A stretch of DNA of 64,000 nucleotides, from NCBI GenBank assembly GCA_902550485.1, contig CACCZQ010000002.1, positions 1-64,000 of the forward strand, read 5' to 3'. The stretch comes from an uncultured Prochlorococcus sp. (GTDB lineage Bacteria; Cyanobacteriota; Cyanobacteriia; PCC-6307; Cyanobiaceae). Shown here piece by piece: positions 55,238-64,000 of this stretch. The notes under the pieces are model-generated. The model ran no database searches. It was given only the letters and a program-made list of their open reading frames with translations, and was not told the origin of the DNA. Both the position numbers and the translations under genes were made by a program. The stretch's first letter is position 1. The number at the start of each line of letters is the position of its first letter.

Positions 55238-57142
55238 ATGGAAAAAGGCGAAATTCGTATTAATACCGAAAATATTTTCCCAATTATCAAGAAGGCAGTA
55301 TATTCTGACCATGAAATCTTTTTAAGAGAACTTGTTAGTAATGGTGTTGACGCAATTAGTAAAAGAAGAATGGCCTCTATGGCAGGTGATTGCGGGAATA
55401 CTGAGGAGCCTCAAGTAAAAATAACAATTAACCGTGAAAAAAATACGTTAACAATTTCCGATAATGGAATTGGAATGAGTGATGAAGAAATTAAAAAGTA
55501 CATAAATCAAGTAGCATTCTCTAGCGCAGAAGAATTTCTAACAAAATACAAAAAAGATAATGATGAATTCATAGGTCATTTTGGACTAGGTTTTTATTCA
55601 AGTTTCATGGTGGCAGATAGAGTTGATATATTAACTAAGTCGGCAATTGGAGAATCAAAATCTTTTAAATGGTCTTGTGATGGATCCCCAAATTTCACGT
55701 TAGAGGAATCAGAAAGAGAGACAATTGGTACAGATGTTATTCTTCACCTACTTGAAGAAGAAAAAGAGTTTATCGAGCCTGAAAGGATTAAATCACTAAT
55801 AAAAAAATATTGCGATTTTATGCCAATAGATGTCTTATTAGAAGGAGAGACAATAAATAAGAAAAATCCTCCTTGGAGAAAACAACCTAGTGAATTAAAA
55901 GATGAAGATTATATTGAGTTATATAAATACCTTTATCCTTTCCAGGGAGATCCACTTTTATGGATTCACCTAAATACAGATTACCCATATGACATACAAG
56001 GGATATTGTATTTTCCAAAGTTGTCAGGTAGAGCTGATTGGGAAAAAGGAGAAATAAAACTATTTTGCAATCAGGTATTCGTAAGCGATTCAATTAAAGA
56101 GATAGTACCAAAATACCTTTTACCTCTAAGAGGAGTTATTGACTCTACAGATATACCTCTAAATGTTAGTAGAAGTGCATTACAAACAGATAGAAAAGTA
56201 AGGTCCATATCATCATTTATCTCAAAAAAAATTGCTAATAAATTGAAGGATTTGATAAAAAATTCTCCAGAATTTTATGCAGAAATTTGGGATTCAATCT
56301 CTGCTTTTATTAAAATTGGTGCTATTGAAGATGAAAAATTTGCTGATTTAGTCAATAACAGTATAATTTTCGAAACAATAATAAATTCTGAAAAAGACGT
56401 CACTAAAGATATTGAAAATAAAACTCTTATTAAATCCAATGATAAATATTTTACAACTCTTGCAAATTACAAAGACCGAAATAATATAACTGATTCTAAA
56501 AAAATAATTTACTGTTCAGATTCGATTGCTCAGTCAAGCGCATTAAATATCTGCTTATCTGATAACAAAGAAGTCATTAAATCAGATCCCTTAATTGATG
56601 CACAATTTCTTCCTTGGTTAGAAAGTAAAAACGAAGATTATCAGTTTCAAAGAGTTGATTCAGAAATAAATGAACTTGATGATAATGAATCTAAGGAAAT
56701 TGTAGATAAGGATGGAAAATCAAATACAGAAAATCTTAGAGATACTATTGTAAAAGCACTTAACAACGAAAAAGTTACAGTTAAAGTTCAGTCACTTTCA
56801 AGTAAAGGTGCACCACCAGCAATGATCTTGCTTCCAGAGCAAATGAGAAGAATTAATGATATGGGTGCTTACATGGAGCAAAAGATGCCTGGCTTGCCCG
56901 AATATCATGTGCTTTTAATTAACAAGGAACATCCTCTTATTGTTGGTCTTAATAAAATTACAGGCAATAAAATAATTATTGATAAAAAAGACCCTATAGA
57001 AAATCCATTGGCATCTAAAATTGCAAATCATGTTTACGATATGGCTAAACTATCTGTTGGAGGATTAGATCAAGAACAGATTATTAATTTACAAAATAAT
57101 AACGCCGATTTAATTTCAGAATTGCTTAATTCAACAAATTGA
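55238..57142 (+). CDS. htpG: Hsp90 chaperone HtpG
   Basis: 634 aa. GHKL ATPase N-domain: ELVSNGVDAISKRRMA (a Val where most have Ala-x-Asp-Ala), LTISDNGIGMSDEEI and FIGHFGLGFYSSFMV; middle and dimerisation domains follow, with WIHLNTDYPYDIQGILYFPK and DSTDIPLNVSRSALQ (catalytic Arg). It assists folding under light, heat and oxidative stress and supports phycobilisome/tetrapyrrole proteins in cyanobacteria. 118-bp spacer upstream. Confidence 0.96.
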   Translation: MEKGEIRINTENIFPIIKKAVYSDHEIFLRELVSNGVDAISKRRMASMAGDCGNTEEPQVKITINREKNTLTISDNGIGMSDEEIKKYINQVAFSSAEEFLTKYKKDNDEFIGHFGLGFYSSFMVADRVDILTKSAIGESKSFKWSCDGSPNFTLEESERETIGTDVILHLLEEEKEFIEPERIKSLIKKYCDFMPIDVLLEGETINKKNPPWRKQPSELKDEDYIELYKYLYPFQGDPLLWIHLNTDYPYDIQGILYFPKLSGRADWEKGEIKLFCNQVFVSDSIKEIVPKYLLPLRGVIDSTDIPLNVSRSALQTDRKVRSISSFISKKIANKLKDLIKNSPEFYAEIWDSISAFIKIGAIEDEKFADLVNNSIIFETIINSEKDVTKDIENKTLIKSNDKYFTTLANYKDRNNITDSKKIIYCSDSIAQSSALNICLSDNKEVIKSDPLIDAQFLPWLESKNEDYQFQRVDSEINELDDNESKEIVDKDGKSNTENLRDTIVKALNNEKVTVKVQSLSSKGAPPAMILLPEQMRRINDMGAYMEQKMPGLPEYHVLLINKEHPLIVGLNKITGNKIIIDKKDPIENPLASKIANHVYDMAKLSVGGLDQEQIINLQNNNADLISELLNSTN

Positions 57143-57181
57143 GTCGTGTGTTAAAATTTTTAGAGATATAACTCAAAAAAT

Positions 57182-57418
57182 ATGTCAAGAGTCTGCGAAC
57201 TGACTGGAGCAAAAGCTAATAATGGGATGGCTGTAAGTCACTCACATATTCGTACAAAAAAATTGCAACAAGTTAATCTCCAAAAAAGGAGGCTTTGGTG
57301 GGAAGAAGGGAAAAAATGGGTAAATATAAAAATTAGTACCAAAGCACTAAAATCCATACAAAAAATTGGATTAGATAAATTTGCCAAATCAAATGGAGTT
57401 GATTTAAAAAAATTCTAA
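57182..57418 (+). CDS. rpmB: 50S ribosomal protein L28
   Basis: 78 aa: [20 protein letters not shown] and [20 protein letters not shown] are L28 signatures. One gene in a rightward run htpG, rpmB, bcp, DUF2499, DUF3593; 39 bp after htpG and 5 bp before the ATG of bcp. Confidence 0.97.
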   Translation: MSRVCELTGAKANNGMAVSHSHIRTKKLQQVNLQKRRLWWEEGKKWVNIKISTKALKSIQKIGLDKFAKSNGVDLKKF

Positions 57419-57423
57419 ATTTG

Positions 57424-57957
57424 ATGAGAAATTTAGTTTTAAATATATTAATATCTCTTTTTCTTTTAACTAACTGTAATTCAGCAATAGCTTTCGATTT
57501 TGCCCCAGAAGTAGGAGATATGGCTCCATACTTTCAATTAGAAGGTTTTAATAAAAAAATAAAATCAAAAAAAATATGGGAATTAAATGATTTTCATGGT
57601 AAATGGCTTGTTATGTATTTTTATCCAAAGGACTTTACAGCAGGTTGCACACTTGAAGCGAAAGGTTTTTCTGAATTAAAAAAGGATTTTTCAAAATATA
57701 ATGCTGAAATTGTTGGGATTAGTGCTGATAATAATGATTCTCATGAAAGTTTCTGCAGCGAGAAATCCATAAACTACACTTTATTATCTGATCCTGAAGG
57801 AATTATTAGCGATAAATATGGTTCCTGGATTCCTCCATTTTCAGATAGAAATACTTTTTTGATTTCTCCAGAAGGGGAAATTTCTTATAGATGGATAAGT
57901 GTTTTACCTATAAATCATGCCAAGGAAGTACTTAATGTACTAAAGAAAAAAATATAA
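57424..57957 (+). CDS. exported peroxiredoxin Q/BCP
   Basis: 177 aa from ATG 57424 (a TTG precedes it). A signal sequence (VLNILISLFLLTNCNSAIAFD) directs it to periplasm or lumen. The peroxidatic cysteine is in FYPKDFTAGCTLEAKGFSEL; the resolving cysteine five residues later, common in PrxQ, is absent (Glu-Ala-Lys instead), so it likely works as a 1-Cys form or with another partner, possibly C113-type in SFCSEK. Contrast with the cytoplasmic 2-Cys Prx at 6603-7187. Confidence 0.88.
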   Translation: MRNLVLNILISLFLLTNCNSAIAFDFAPEVGDMAPYFQLEGFNKKIKSKKIWELNDFHGKWLVMYFYPKDFTAGCTLEAKGFSELKKDFSKYNAEIVGISADNNDSHESFCSEKSINYTLLSDPEGIISDKYGSWIPPFSDRNTFLISPEGEISYRWISVLPINHAKEVLNVLKKKI

Positions 57958-57960
57958 ATT

Positions 57961-58263
57961 TTGCACGAGCTATCATTTGGAACTTGGTTAATTCATATCT
58001 CTTCAGTAATTGAATGGATATTTACCATCTTTGTCATATACAAAATTTCTACATATAAAAAATATAATTTATTTTTTTGGTTAAGTTTAGCTATGGTCCC
58101 AAACTTAATAGGAGCTATGTGTGCGATTACCTGGCATATCTACGATAATCAAGATGCATTATATGGATTAGTAACTCTTCAAGGGATATTTACATTTATA
58201 GGAAATTCAACATTAGCTCTAGCATCATTCACTATTTTTAAAAAGCAAGAGTCTTATGAATGA
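57961..58263 (+). CDS. DUF2499-family membrane protein
   Basis: 100 aa from TTG 57961. Three hydrophobic helices; LSFGTWLIHISSVIEWIFTI and MVPNLIGAMCAITWHIYDN are the DUF2499 signature with a conserved His/Trp pair. Cyanobacteria and plastid organisms share it; function unknown. It overlaps the DUF3593 gene by 8 nt, a pairing seen throughout cyanobacteria and consistent with a two-subunit membrane complex. Confidence 0.85.
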   Translation: MHELSFGTWLIHISSVIEWIFTIFVIYKISTYKKYNLFFWLSLAMVPNLIGAMCAITWHIYDNQDALYGLVTLQGIFTFIGNSTLALASFTIFKKQESYE

Positions 58264-58591
58264 TTTATTTATAAAATTTATTGAAAAATTAGCTTCAATT
58301 GACAACACATTATTGTTCGCAGTATCAATAATTCCATATGCAATATTTTTGTTTTACTTATATAAAATCAAATCTGTTAATAATTTTGTAAAAACAGGAT
58401 TTTCCTTAACTGTTTTATTCGTATTTATAACTATATTGGTTTCTATCTTCACACTAAATTACTATGATAAAACCCTTGTTGAGGTTGACTTCCTGCATGG
58501 CATTGCAGAATCGTTCCTAACACTAAGTGATTTTGTTATTTTGTTTGGATTTATAAAGTTGTTAAATAGCTTAGAAGTAAACAACTCTTAA
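58256..58591 (+). CDS. DUF3593-family membrane protein
   Basis: 111 aa with three hydrophobic segments and a loop VEVDFLHGIAESFLTLSDF that is typical of DUF3593. Function unknown. Overlaps the DUF2499 gene by 8 nt and closes the rightward htpG-to-DUF3593 run, followed by a 66-bp spacer before psaK. Confidence 0.82.
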   Translation: MNDLFIKFIEKLASIDNTLLFAVSIIPYAIFLFYLYKIKSVNNFVKTGFSLTVLFVFITILVSIFTLNYYDKTLVEVDFLHGIAESFLTLSDFVILFGFIKLLNSLEVNNS

Positions 58592-58657
58592 GACCTTTTA
58601 CAATTTTGTGTTTTTTAGATAAAAGTATTAGAGAATATAAGAAAATAAAGATTTTTT

Positions 58658-58918
58658 ATGTTTACTACATTATTTGCAGCTGCAGATCCAGCAACTTTTT
58701 CTTGGTCTCCAAAGTGTGCCGTCGTAATGATTGCATGTAATGTTTTTGCTTATGCAATTGCTAGAGCAACAATAAGAAAACCTAATGAAGGTTTTGAAAT
58801 ACCTAATTCAAAATTCTATGGTGGTTTAAGTCACGCATCAGTAGTAGGTGCTAATTGCCTAGGTCATATTTTCGGAATTGGAGCAATCTTAGGATTAGCC
58901 TCAAGAGGTGTGTTATAA
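58658..58918 (+). CDS. psaK: photosystem I subunit PsaK
   Basis: 86 aa with two membrane helices (FSWSPKCAVVMIACNVFAYA and the C-terminal VGANCLGHIFGIGAILGLAS). Between them lies the short loop with ARATIRKPNEG and FYGGLSHASVVGANCLG, the PsaK signature. PsaK sits at the edge of photosystem I and influences antenna docking. Alone with its own spacer. Confidence 0.95.
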   Translation: MFTTLFAAADPATFSWSPKCAVVMIACNVFAYAIARATIRKPNEGFEIPNSKFYGGLSHASVVGANCLGHIFGIGAILGLASRGVL

Positions 58919-58940
58919 ATGTTTATTTATTAAATATTTA

Positions 58941-58961
58941 TTTATTAAATTTTTTAATAAA
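58941..58961. terminator. AT-only inverted repeat between psaK and dxs
   Basis: TTTATTAAA-TTT-TTTAATAAA, perfect 9-bp arms, covering the dxs stop codon (58954-58956) and preceded by a copy of TTTATTTATTAAAT. Could end transcription on both strands, although no GC pairs support it. Confidence 0.35.
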
Positions 58962-60843
58962 CTAACTTAAATTTCTTAACAATTTTATCTGCCATCTGAT
59001 CAGGCATAAGTCCTAGTTTTTCTTTACTCTGATCAGGTGACGCATGATCAACTAAAACATCAGGTATACCTATTCTGTATACAGGAATGTTTATTTCATT
59101 ATCGTTAAATAATTCAACTATTGCGGAACCAAATCCACCTATTAAGGTTCCTTCCTCCATGGTTACAACTTTTTGAATCCTACTTGCTAAAGGCATAATA
59201 AGATTTTTATCGAGAGGTTTAACAAATCTTGCATTAACAATACATGTATTAATGTTCATATTGTTTAATATCTTTGCTGTTTCGATTGCTGAGGCAACCA
59301 TTGAACCATAAGCAATAATTAAAATATCTTCTCCTTCTTCAAGTATTTCAGCTTCACCTATATTCAGAGGTTCCCAACCCTCATCCATTACAGCCACTCC
59401 TAATCCAGAGCCTCTGGGTATTCTTAGAGCTGTAGGACCATTATGGTTTATTGAAGTTATTAACATTCTCTGTAATTCAGACTCATCTTTTGGTGCCATC
59501 AATACAAAATTAGGTATAGATCTCATATAACTGATATCGTACTGACCTTGGTGAGTAGGTCCGTCAGCTCCAACTATCCCAGCTCTATCAAGTACGAATG
59601 ATACAGGTAAATTTTGTATCCCTACATCATGAATTAGTTGGTCGAAAGCACGTTGAAGAAAAGTACTATAAATAGCTACAACAGGTTTAAGACCATCGCA
59701 TGACATTCCTGCCGCAAGTGTAACTGCATGTTGTTCTGCTATTCCTACATCGATATATTGATCAGGGATATTTTTTTGCAATATATCTAAGCCAGTACCT
59801 GTAGCCATTGCAGCTGTAATACCAACGACTTTGCTATCTTGCTCACATATTTTTAATAAGGTTTGACCAAATATTTTACTATAACTAACAGGTTTAGGTT
59901 TCTTTGATGGAATAGATTTCCCAGTTGTTAGATCAAATGCAGACTGTGCATGATATCCAACTTGATCAGCCTCTGCATAAGGGTAACCCTTGCCTTTTGT
60001 TGTGACGACATGAACAAGTACAGGTTTTTTAAGTTTATGAGCAGCATTAAAAGTATTAACTAAATTTCCAATATCATGACCGTCAATAGGACCCATATAT
60101 GTAAATCCAAGTTCTTCAAAAACAGCACCAACCTTAGGTACAGCTAGTCTTCTAACGCTTCCTTTAATATTTTTTAGTTCTTCTGGAATATCCTTACCAA
60201 TTAAAGGAATATTTTTTACACTTTCTTGAACACTATCGGATAAAAATTGCAAAGGTGGACTAACTCTTACCTTATTTAAGTAAGTTGAAAGTGCTCCAAC
60301 TGGAGGTGAAATAGACATATCATTATCGTTCAATACCACAACTAAAGGAGTATTTGGTAAATGACCTGCATGATTTATAGCCTCTAATGCCATTCCTCCA
60401 GTTAATGCTCCATCTCCAATAACAGCAACACATTTATAATTCTCACCTTTTTTGTCTCTTGCCAATGCCATTCCTAAAGCAGCAGAAATAGAAGTGCTCG
60501 CATGCCCTGCACCAAAATGATCAAATTTACTTTCACTTCTTTTGAGATATCCAGCTACACCATTTTGTTGCCTGAGAGTATCAAATTGACTGAAGCGTCC
60601 TGTTATTAATTTGTGAGGATAACCTTGATGTCCTACATCCCAAACAACCCTATCCAAATCAAGATCAAGAGTTTGATATAAAGCCAATGTAAGCTCAACT
60701 ACACCTAATCCAGGGCCAAGATGTCCACCACTAGTAGACACTACTTGAAGATGTCTTTCTCTAATTTGACAAGCAATTTCCTCTAGTTGTGAAACTGTTA
60801 AACCATGTAGTTCATTTGGATGGCTTAACTCACTTAAAAGCAT
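58954..60843 (-). CDS. dxs: 1-deoxy-D-xylulose-5-phosphate synthase
   Basis: 629 aa from ATG 60843 ([15 protein letters not shown]), the normal Dxs beginning; an upstream in-frame ATG (60888) would add 15 residues. Thiamine diphosphate site [19 protein letters not shown]-half [15 protein letters not shown], and transketolase-like half with [15 protein letters not shown] and [15 protein letters not shown]. It starts the MEP route to carotenoids, phytol and quinone side chains. Convergent with psaK, divergent from ilvA. Confidence 0.96.
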   Translation of the reverse strand: MLLSELSHPNELHGLTVSQLEEIACQIRERHLQVVSTSGGHLGPGLGVVELTLALYQTLDLDLDRVVWDVGHQGYPHKLITGRFSQFDTLRQQNGVAGYLKRSESKFDHFGAGHASTSISAALGMALARDKKGENYKCVAVIGDGALTGGMALEAINHAGHLPNTPLVVVLNDNDMSISPPVGALSTYLNKVRVSPPLQFLSDSVQESVKNIPLIGKDIPEELKNIKGSVRRLAVPKVGAVFEELGFTYMGPIDGHDIGNLVNTFNAAHKLKKPVLVHVVTTKGKGYPYAEADQVGYHAQSAFDLTTGKSIPSKKPKPVSYSKIFGQTLLKICEQDSKVVGITAAMATGTGLDILQKNIPDQYIDVGIAEQHAVTLAAGMSCDGLKPVVAIYSTFLQRAFDQLIHDVGIQNLPVSFVLDRAGIVGADGPTHQGQYDISYMRSIPNFVLMAPKDESELQRMLITSINHNGPTALRIPRGSGLGVAVMDEGWEPLNIGEAEILEEGEDILIIAYGSMVASAIETAKILNNMNINTCIVNARFVKPLDKNLIMPLASRIQKVVTMEEGTLIGGFGSAIVELFNDNEINIPVYRIGIPDVLVDHASPDQSKEKLGLMPDQMADKIVKKFKLVY

Positions 60844-60959
60844 TGAAAAAAAATTGGTATCTATATAATCTAAAACGCCAAGGTGCAAAATGAGTATTTT
60901 TTTTGAAATAGATCATGTAATGTTTTATTAGATTAATAATTAATGCTAAAAATATATAT

Positions 60960-62501
60960 ATGAATGATTATTTTGAAAAAATACTTCAAGCTGAAGTCTA
61001 TGAAGTAGCAAAAAAAACACCATTAGAGAAAGCTCATAATTTAAGTAATACACTTAATAATGAAGTTTTCCTAAAAAGGGAAGATCTTCAAGATGTATTT
61101 TCATTCAAAATAAGGGGTGCATATAACAAAATGAGTAAGCTCACTAATGCACAGCTTGCTCAAGGAGTAATTACTTCAAGTGCCGGCAATCATGCACAAG
61201 GGGTTGCACTTAGTGCTCTCAAGTTAAATTGCCAAGCAACCATATTAATGCCCATTACAACGCCTCTAGTAAAAGTTAATGCAGTAAAAAATTTAAAAGC
61301 AAAGGTTATATTATATGGTGACAATTATGATGAAACATACAAAGAGGCAATAAGGATAAGCCAAGAAAGAAATTTATGCTTTATTCATCCATTTGACGAT
61401 CCAGATGTAATTGCAGGACAAGGAACTATCGCTATTGAACTTGAACAGCAACTAAAGGTCAAACCTTATGCGATTTATATTGCTGTTGGTGGTGGTGGAT
61501 TGATATCAGGAATATCTTTATATATCAAAAAAATATGGCCTGAAGTAAAAATAATTGGCGTAGAACCTGAAGACGCAGACGCTATGACAAAATCTTTGGA
61601 GGAAGAAAAAATTGTGGAATTACCCTCTGTTGGTCAATTTGCAGATGGAGTGGCGGTTAAAAAAATTGGTAAAAATACTTTTGAAATTGGTAGAAAATAT
61701 ATAGATAAGATGGTTAAGGTTAATACTGATGAAATATGTGCTGCTATAAAAGATGTTTTTGAGGATACTAGATCAATATTAGAACCCGCAGGTGCTTTAT
61801 CAATAGCAGGAATGAAAAAAGATATCTTAAATTCGAATCATTCAAATAGAAAAATGGTTGCGATTGCATGTGGTGCAAATATGAATTTTGAGAGGCTTAG
61901 ATTTGTAGCAGAAAGAGCAGAACTTGGAGAGTGTAAAGAAGTAATGATGGCTGTTGAAATTCCTGAACGTGCTGGTAGTCTTATTGATTTTTGTAAGTTA
62001 CTTGATAATAGAAATTTAACTGAATTTAGCTATAGGATGTCGAATTCTAAGAATGCACAGATCTTTGTAGGAGTTCAAGTCTATGGTTTAAAAGATAAAA
62101 AAAATCTATTAAATTTATTTAGAAATTCTGAGTACTCATTCATTGACATAAGTGATGATGAATTATCTAAAAATCATCTTAGATATATGGTAGGTGGAAG
62201 ATTACCAAGGAATTTTAAAGAAATGGAATATAGAAACTTTGTTGAGCTTTTATACAGATTTGAGTTTCCTGAAAGGCCTGGAGCATTAATAAACTTCTTA
62301 AATAATATGAAATCTAATTGGTCTATAAGCGTTTTTCACTACAGGAATTATGGTGCTGATGTAGGGAAAATTGTTATTGGAGTTTTAATCGATAAAAATG
62401 ATATCTTAGAGTGGAATAAATTTGTAAGAATCCTAGGCTATAAATTCTGGGATGAAACTCAAAACGATACATATAGATTATTCCTTGGTGCATCAGATTA
62501 A
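60960..62501 (+). CDS. ilvA: threonine deaminase
   Basis: 513 aa. PLP lysine in FSFKIRGAYNKM (~residue 50), glycine loop AVGGGGLISG, and the C-terminal regulatory part has two ACT-like domains (MAVEIPERAGSLIDFC, ~325-405; RFEFPERPGALINFL, ~425-505), as in isoleucine-inhibited biosynthetic enzymes. It makes 2-oxobutyrate for isoleucine. Upstream of scpB with a 30-bp gap. Confidence 0.96.
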   Translation: MNDYFEKILQAEVYEVAKKTPLEKAHNLSNTLNNEVFLKREDLQDVFSFKIRGAYNKMSKLTNAQLAQGVITSSAGNHAQGVALSALKLNCQATILMPITTPLVKVNAVKNLKAKVILYGDNYDETYKEAIRISQERNLCFIHPFDDPDVIAGQGTIAIELEQQLKVKPYAIYIAVGGGGLISGISLYIKKIWPEVKIIGVEPEDADAMTKSLEEEKIVELPSVGQFADGVAVKKIGKNTFEIGRKYIDKMVKVNTDEICAAIKDVFEDTRSILEPAGALSIAGMKKDILNSNHSNRKMVAIACGANMNFERLRFVAERAELGECKEVMMAVEIPERAGSLIDFCKLLDNRNLTEFSYRMSNSKNAQIFVGVQVYGLKDKKNLLNLFRNSEYSFIDISDDELSKNHLRYMVGGRLPRNFKEMEYRNFVELLYRFEFPERPGALINFLNNMKSNWSISVFHYRNYGADVGKIVIGVLIDKNDILEWNKFVRILGYKFWDETQNDTYRLFLGASD

Positions 62502-62531
62502 ATATAAGGTAAATTAGGAGAAATTTCGGTA

Positions 62532-63074
62532 ATTAAAATCAATCAATCTGATCTAAATTCCACGCCAATATCTGATATAGATCTAGTTACTAAAGTTGAA
62601 GCTGTTCTATATTTGAAAGGCAGACCAATAACAAAAAAGGATCTTTCAGAAATCACTAATTCTGATATAAACTCAATAAATGATGCAATTAAAGATCTAA
62701 AAAATAAATACTCCAATCCCAACTCAGCTATTGAATTAAATGCAGTCAATAACAGTTTTTCTCTCGAACTAAAATCTAGTCTTAATGAATTCGTAGAAGA
62801 TTTACTTCCTTCTGATTTAAAAACATCAGAATTAAGGACATTGGCAACTATTGCGATCAAAAAAAAGATCTTGCAATCGGATCTTATACTTCTTCGAGGT
62901 TCAGGTGCTTATGATCATATTAAAGAATTACTAGAAAAGAAATTTATCGTCAAACGGAAGCAAAAAGATGGTAGATCATATTGGCTATCATTATCAGAAA
63001 AGTTTTTTCAAACCTTTGCTGTAAGCAAAGAATATCTCTCAAATATAGGAAGCAGTAATAATAAGCACCAATAA
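62532..63074 (+). CDS. scpB: segregation and condensation protein B
   Basis: 180 aa if started at ATT 62532; the 154-codon frame beginning at TTG 62613 would delete the first helix of the first winged-helix domain. LVTKVEAVLYLKGRPITKKDL (in frame before and across that TTG) is the conserved ScpB beginning, and LRTLATIAIKKKILQSDLI with LRGSGAYDHIKELLEKKFI is the second winged-helix. ScpB works with ScpA and SMC in chromosome segregation. The in-frame stretch from the stop at 62505-62507 holds no ATG, GTG or TTG before 62613; AGGAG at 62516-62520 precedes ATT codons at 62523 and 62532. Confidence 0.88.
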   Translation: MKINQSDLNSTPISDIDLVTKVEAVLYLKGRPITKKDLSEITNSDINSINDAIKDLKNKYSNPNSAIELNAVNNSFSLELKSSLNEFVEDLLPSDLKTSELRTLATIAIKKKILQSDLILLRGSGAYDHIKELLEKKFIVKRKQKDGRSYWLSLSEKFFQTFAVSKEYLSNIGSSNNKHQ

Positions 63075-63112
63075 TAACTAAATGTTAGGATATATTAAGT
63101 TACGACAAGTTA

Positions 63113-63391
63113 ATGTTATCTGAGATTTTTGCAGTTCTGGGCCAAACTTTATCAATTTATTCTTTCATATTGATAATAAGAATATTACTTACATGGTTTC
63201 CTGGTATTGACTGGAGTAACGGTATTTTATCTGCTTTATCCTCTATCACAGATCCTTATTTAAATATTTTTAGAGGTATTATCCCTCCAATAGGTGGATT
63301 TGATATTTCATCTTTATTAGCTTTTTTACTTTTAAATGTTATTCAAAATTTAATTACCAATCTCCAGTATGCAAGCTTAGGTTATAGCTGA
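63113..63391 (+). CDS. YggT-family membrane protein
   Basis: 92 aa with two hydrophobic stretches and the YggT signature SFILIIRILLTWFPGIDWSN, SITDPYLNIFRGIIPPIGGFDISSLLAFLLL. Homologues (Ycf19/CcmB-like) affect chloroplast nucleoid distribution and division-related processes; the role here is unknown. It ends 2 bp from the convergent mazG. Confidence 0.88.
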   Translation: MLSEIFAVLGQTLSIYSFILIIRILLTWFPGIDWSNGILSALSSITDPYLNIFRGIIPPIGGFDISSLLAFLLLNVIQNLITNLQYASLGYS

Positions 63392-63393
63392 AT

Positions 63394-63723
63394 TTATCTA
63401 TCATCTCCAGAACCTCTTATCTTCCCTTTAGCTGCTCTTAATTTTAATTTTTCAAGGTTTTGTAATGCAACATCCTCTAAATTGAAATTTAATTCTGTAC
63501 AAAGATTTGATATATACCACAAAACATCTCCTAACTCTTTTTTAATACCTAATTTTGATTCGTTATCAAATATTCCATTTTTATCTCTTATAACTTTTTT
63601 CACTTTTTCTGCCACTTCACCAGCCTCTCCAACTAAACCAAGAGTTGGATAAATATTATTTGAGCCTAAATCAGGATATTGAGCTGTTTCTCTAGCTTTT
63701 TTCTGATAAGTTTTAAAATCCAT
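63394..63723 (-). CDS. MazG-like nucleotide pyrophosphohydrolase
   Basis: 109 aa. Metal-binding ExxE...ExxD helices: GLVGEAGEVAEKVKKVI and IKKELGDVLWYISNLCTEL. Such small MazG proteins remove pyrophosphate from non-canonical or excess NTPs. Cyanophages of this host carry related MazG genes, but this gene is in a core-like place. Ends 2 bp from yggT. Confidence 0.9.
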   Translation of the reverse strand: MDFKTYQKKARETAQYPDLGSNNIYPTLGLVGEAGEVAEKVKKVIRDKNGIFDNESKLGIKKELGDVLWYISNLCTELNFNLEDVALQNLEKLKLRAAKGKIRGSGDDR

Positions 63724-63784
63724 GACTTAAATAACTAACTTTGGGTATGGTAAATTTATTTATATCTAGCAATATTATCTATAT

Positions 63785-64000
63785 ATGTCGAATATTGATT
63801 TAAAAAGAAGAACAAAAATAGTAGCAACTATTGGCCCTGCAACTCAATCTGAAGAGATTATTACAGATTTAATTAAAGCTGGTGTAACAACATTCAGATT
63901 AAATTTCTCACATGGAGATCATAAGGATCATGCTGAGAGAATAAAAACTATAAGGGAAGTATCCAAAAAGTTAGATATAGATATTGGAATATTGCAAGAT
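63785..64000 (+). CDS. pyk: pyruvate kinase, partial (N-terminal)
   Basis: ATG 63785; 72 codons to the window end. RRTKIVATIGPATQSEEIIT and AGVTTFRLNFSHGDHKDHAE are the N-terminal pyruvate-kinase signatures (the Arg-Leu-Asn-Phe-Ser-His motif of the phosphoenolpyruvate/K+ site). It makes pyruvate and ATP in lower glycolysis. Divergent from mazG, 61-bp spacer. Confidence 0.95.
   Translation, partial: MSNIDLKRRTKIVATIGPATQSEEIITDLIKAGVTTFRLNFSHGDHKDHAERIKTIREVSKKLDIDIGILQD

Overview
The window is a strongly AT-rich, gene-dense stretch of a marine picocyanobacterial chromosome. The gene set, short spacers, many tiny conserved ORFs and synteny such as psaK-dxs-ilvA-scpB-yggT-pyk fit a high-light-adapted Prochlorococcus; the strain or clade cannot be fixed by reading alone. 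Photosynthesis markers include PsaK, a Psb30-like peptide, Ycf20, a CCB2/CCB4-type cytochrome b6f factor and HemJ. No insertion sequence, prophage or CRISPR array is visible.

Layout. 1-7.2 kb: an RNB-family gene that lacks its catalytic aspartates (runs off the left edge), a ykgJ-UPF0016-UPF0016 operon, psb30, a HAD phosphatase, ycf20, rpmF, an FtsH with a destroyed zinc motif, a membrane protein and a 2-Cys peroxiredoxin. 7.2-11.3 kb: an accessory-looking block of about a dozen tiny genes (41-128 aa) with a ribbon-helix-helix (RHH) regulator bracketed by perfect inverted repeats, a secreted thioredoxin-like protein and a DUF1651 protein. 11.3-20.3 kb: clpS, tRNA-Met, trmL, cobU, ccb4-like, lptC, metG, a second RNB ribonuclease, rpsR-rpmG, pheT. 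20.3-22.5 kb: a small secreted protein, an intergenic region with a tandem repeat of about 170 bp carrying AGACT-N7-AGTCT dyads, and an RHH/J-domain fusion gene. 22.5-52 kb: metabolism and housekeeping (Ap4A phosphorylase-like, metH, ilvE, cobN, hemJ, uvrC, coaD, PBP4-type peptidase, cysteine desulfurase, dapF, leuS, pgi, purN, argC, ribBA, cyclophilin, a dnaK-dnaJ pair). 52-64 kb: tRNA-Ser, ferredoxin, inositol-phosphatase family, hisZ, htpG, rpmB, bcp, DUF2499/DUF3593, psaK, dxs, ilvA, scpB, yggT, mazG and the start of pyk.

How it works together. CobN and CobU belong to corrinoid synthesis, whose product MetH uses. IlvA and IlvE make branched-chain amino acids; DapF, ArgC and HisZ serve lysine/diaminopimelate, arginine and histidine. 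Four aminoacyl-tRNA or ribosome blocks and two tRNAs cover translation. The most unusual signals are two apparent pseudoenzymes (FtsH-like and RNB-like), two RHH proteins each beside inverted repeats, a perfect terminator hairpin inside the end of a coding region, four convergent gene pairs whose stop codons share one tetranucleotide, and two genes (purN, scpB) whose starts are odd.
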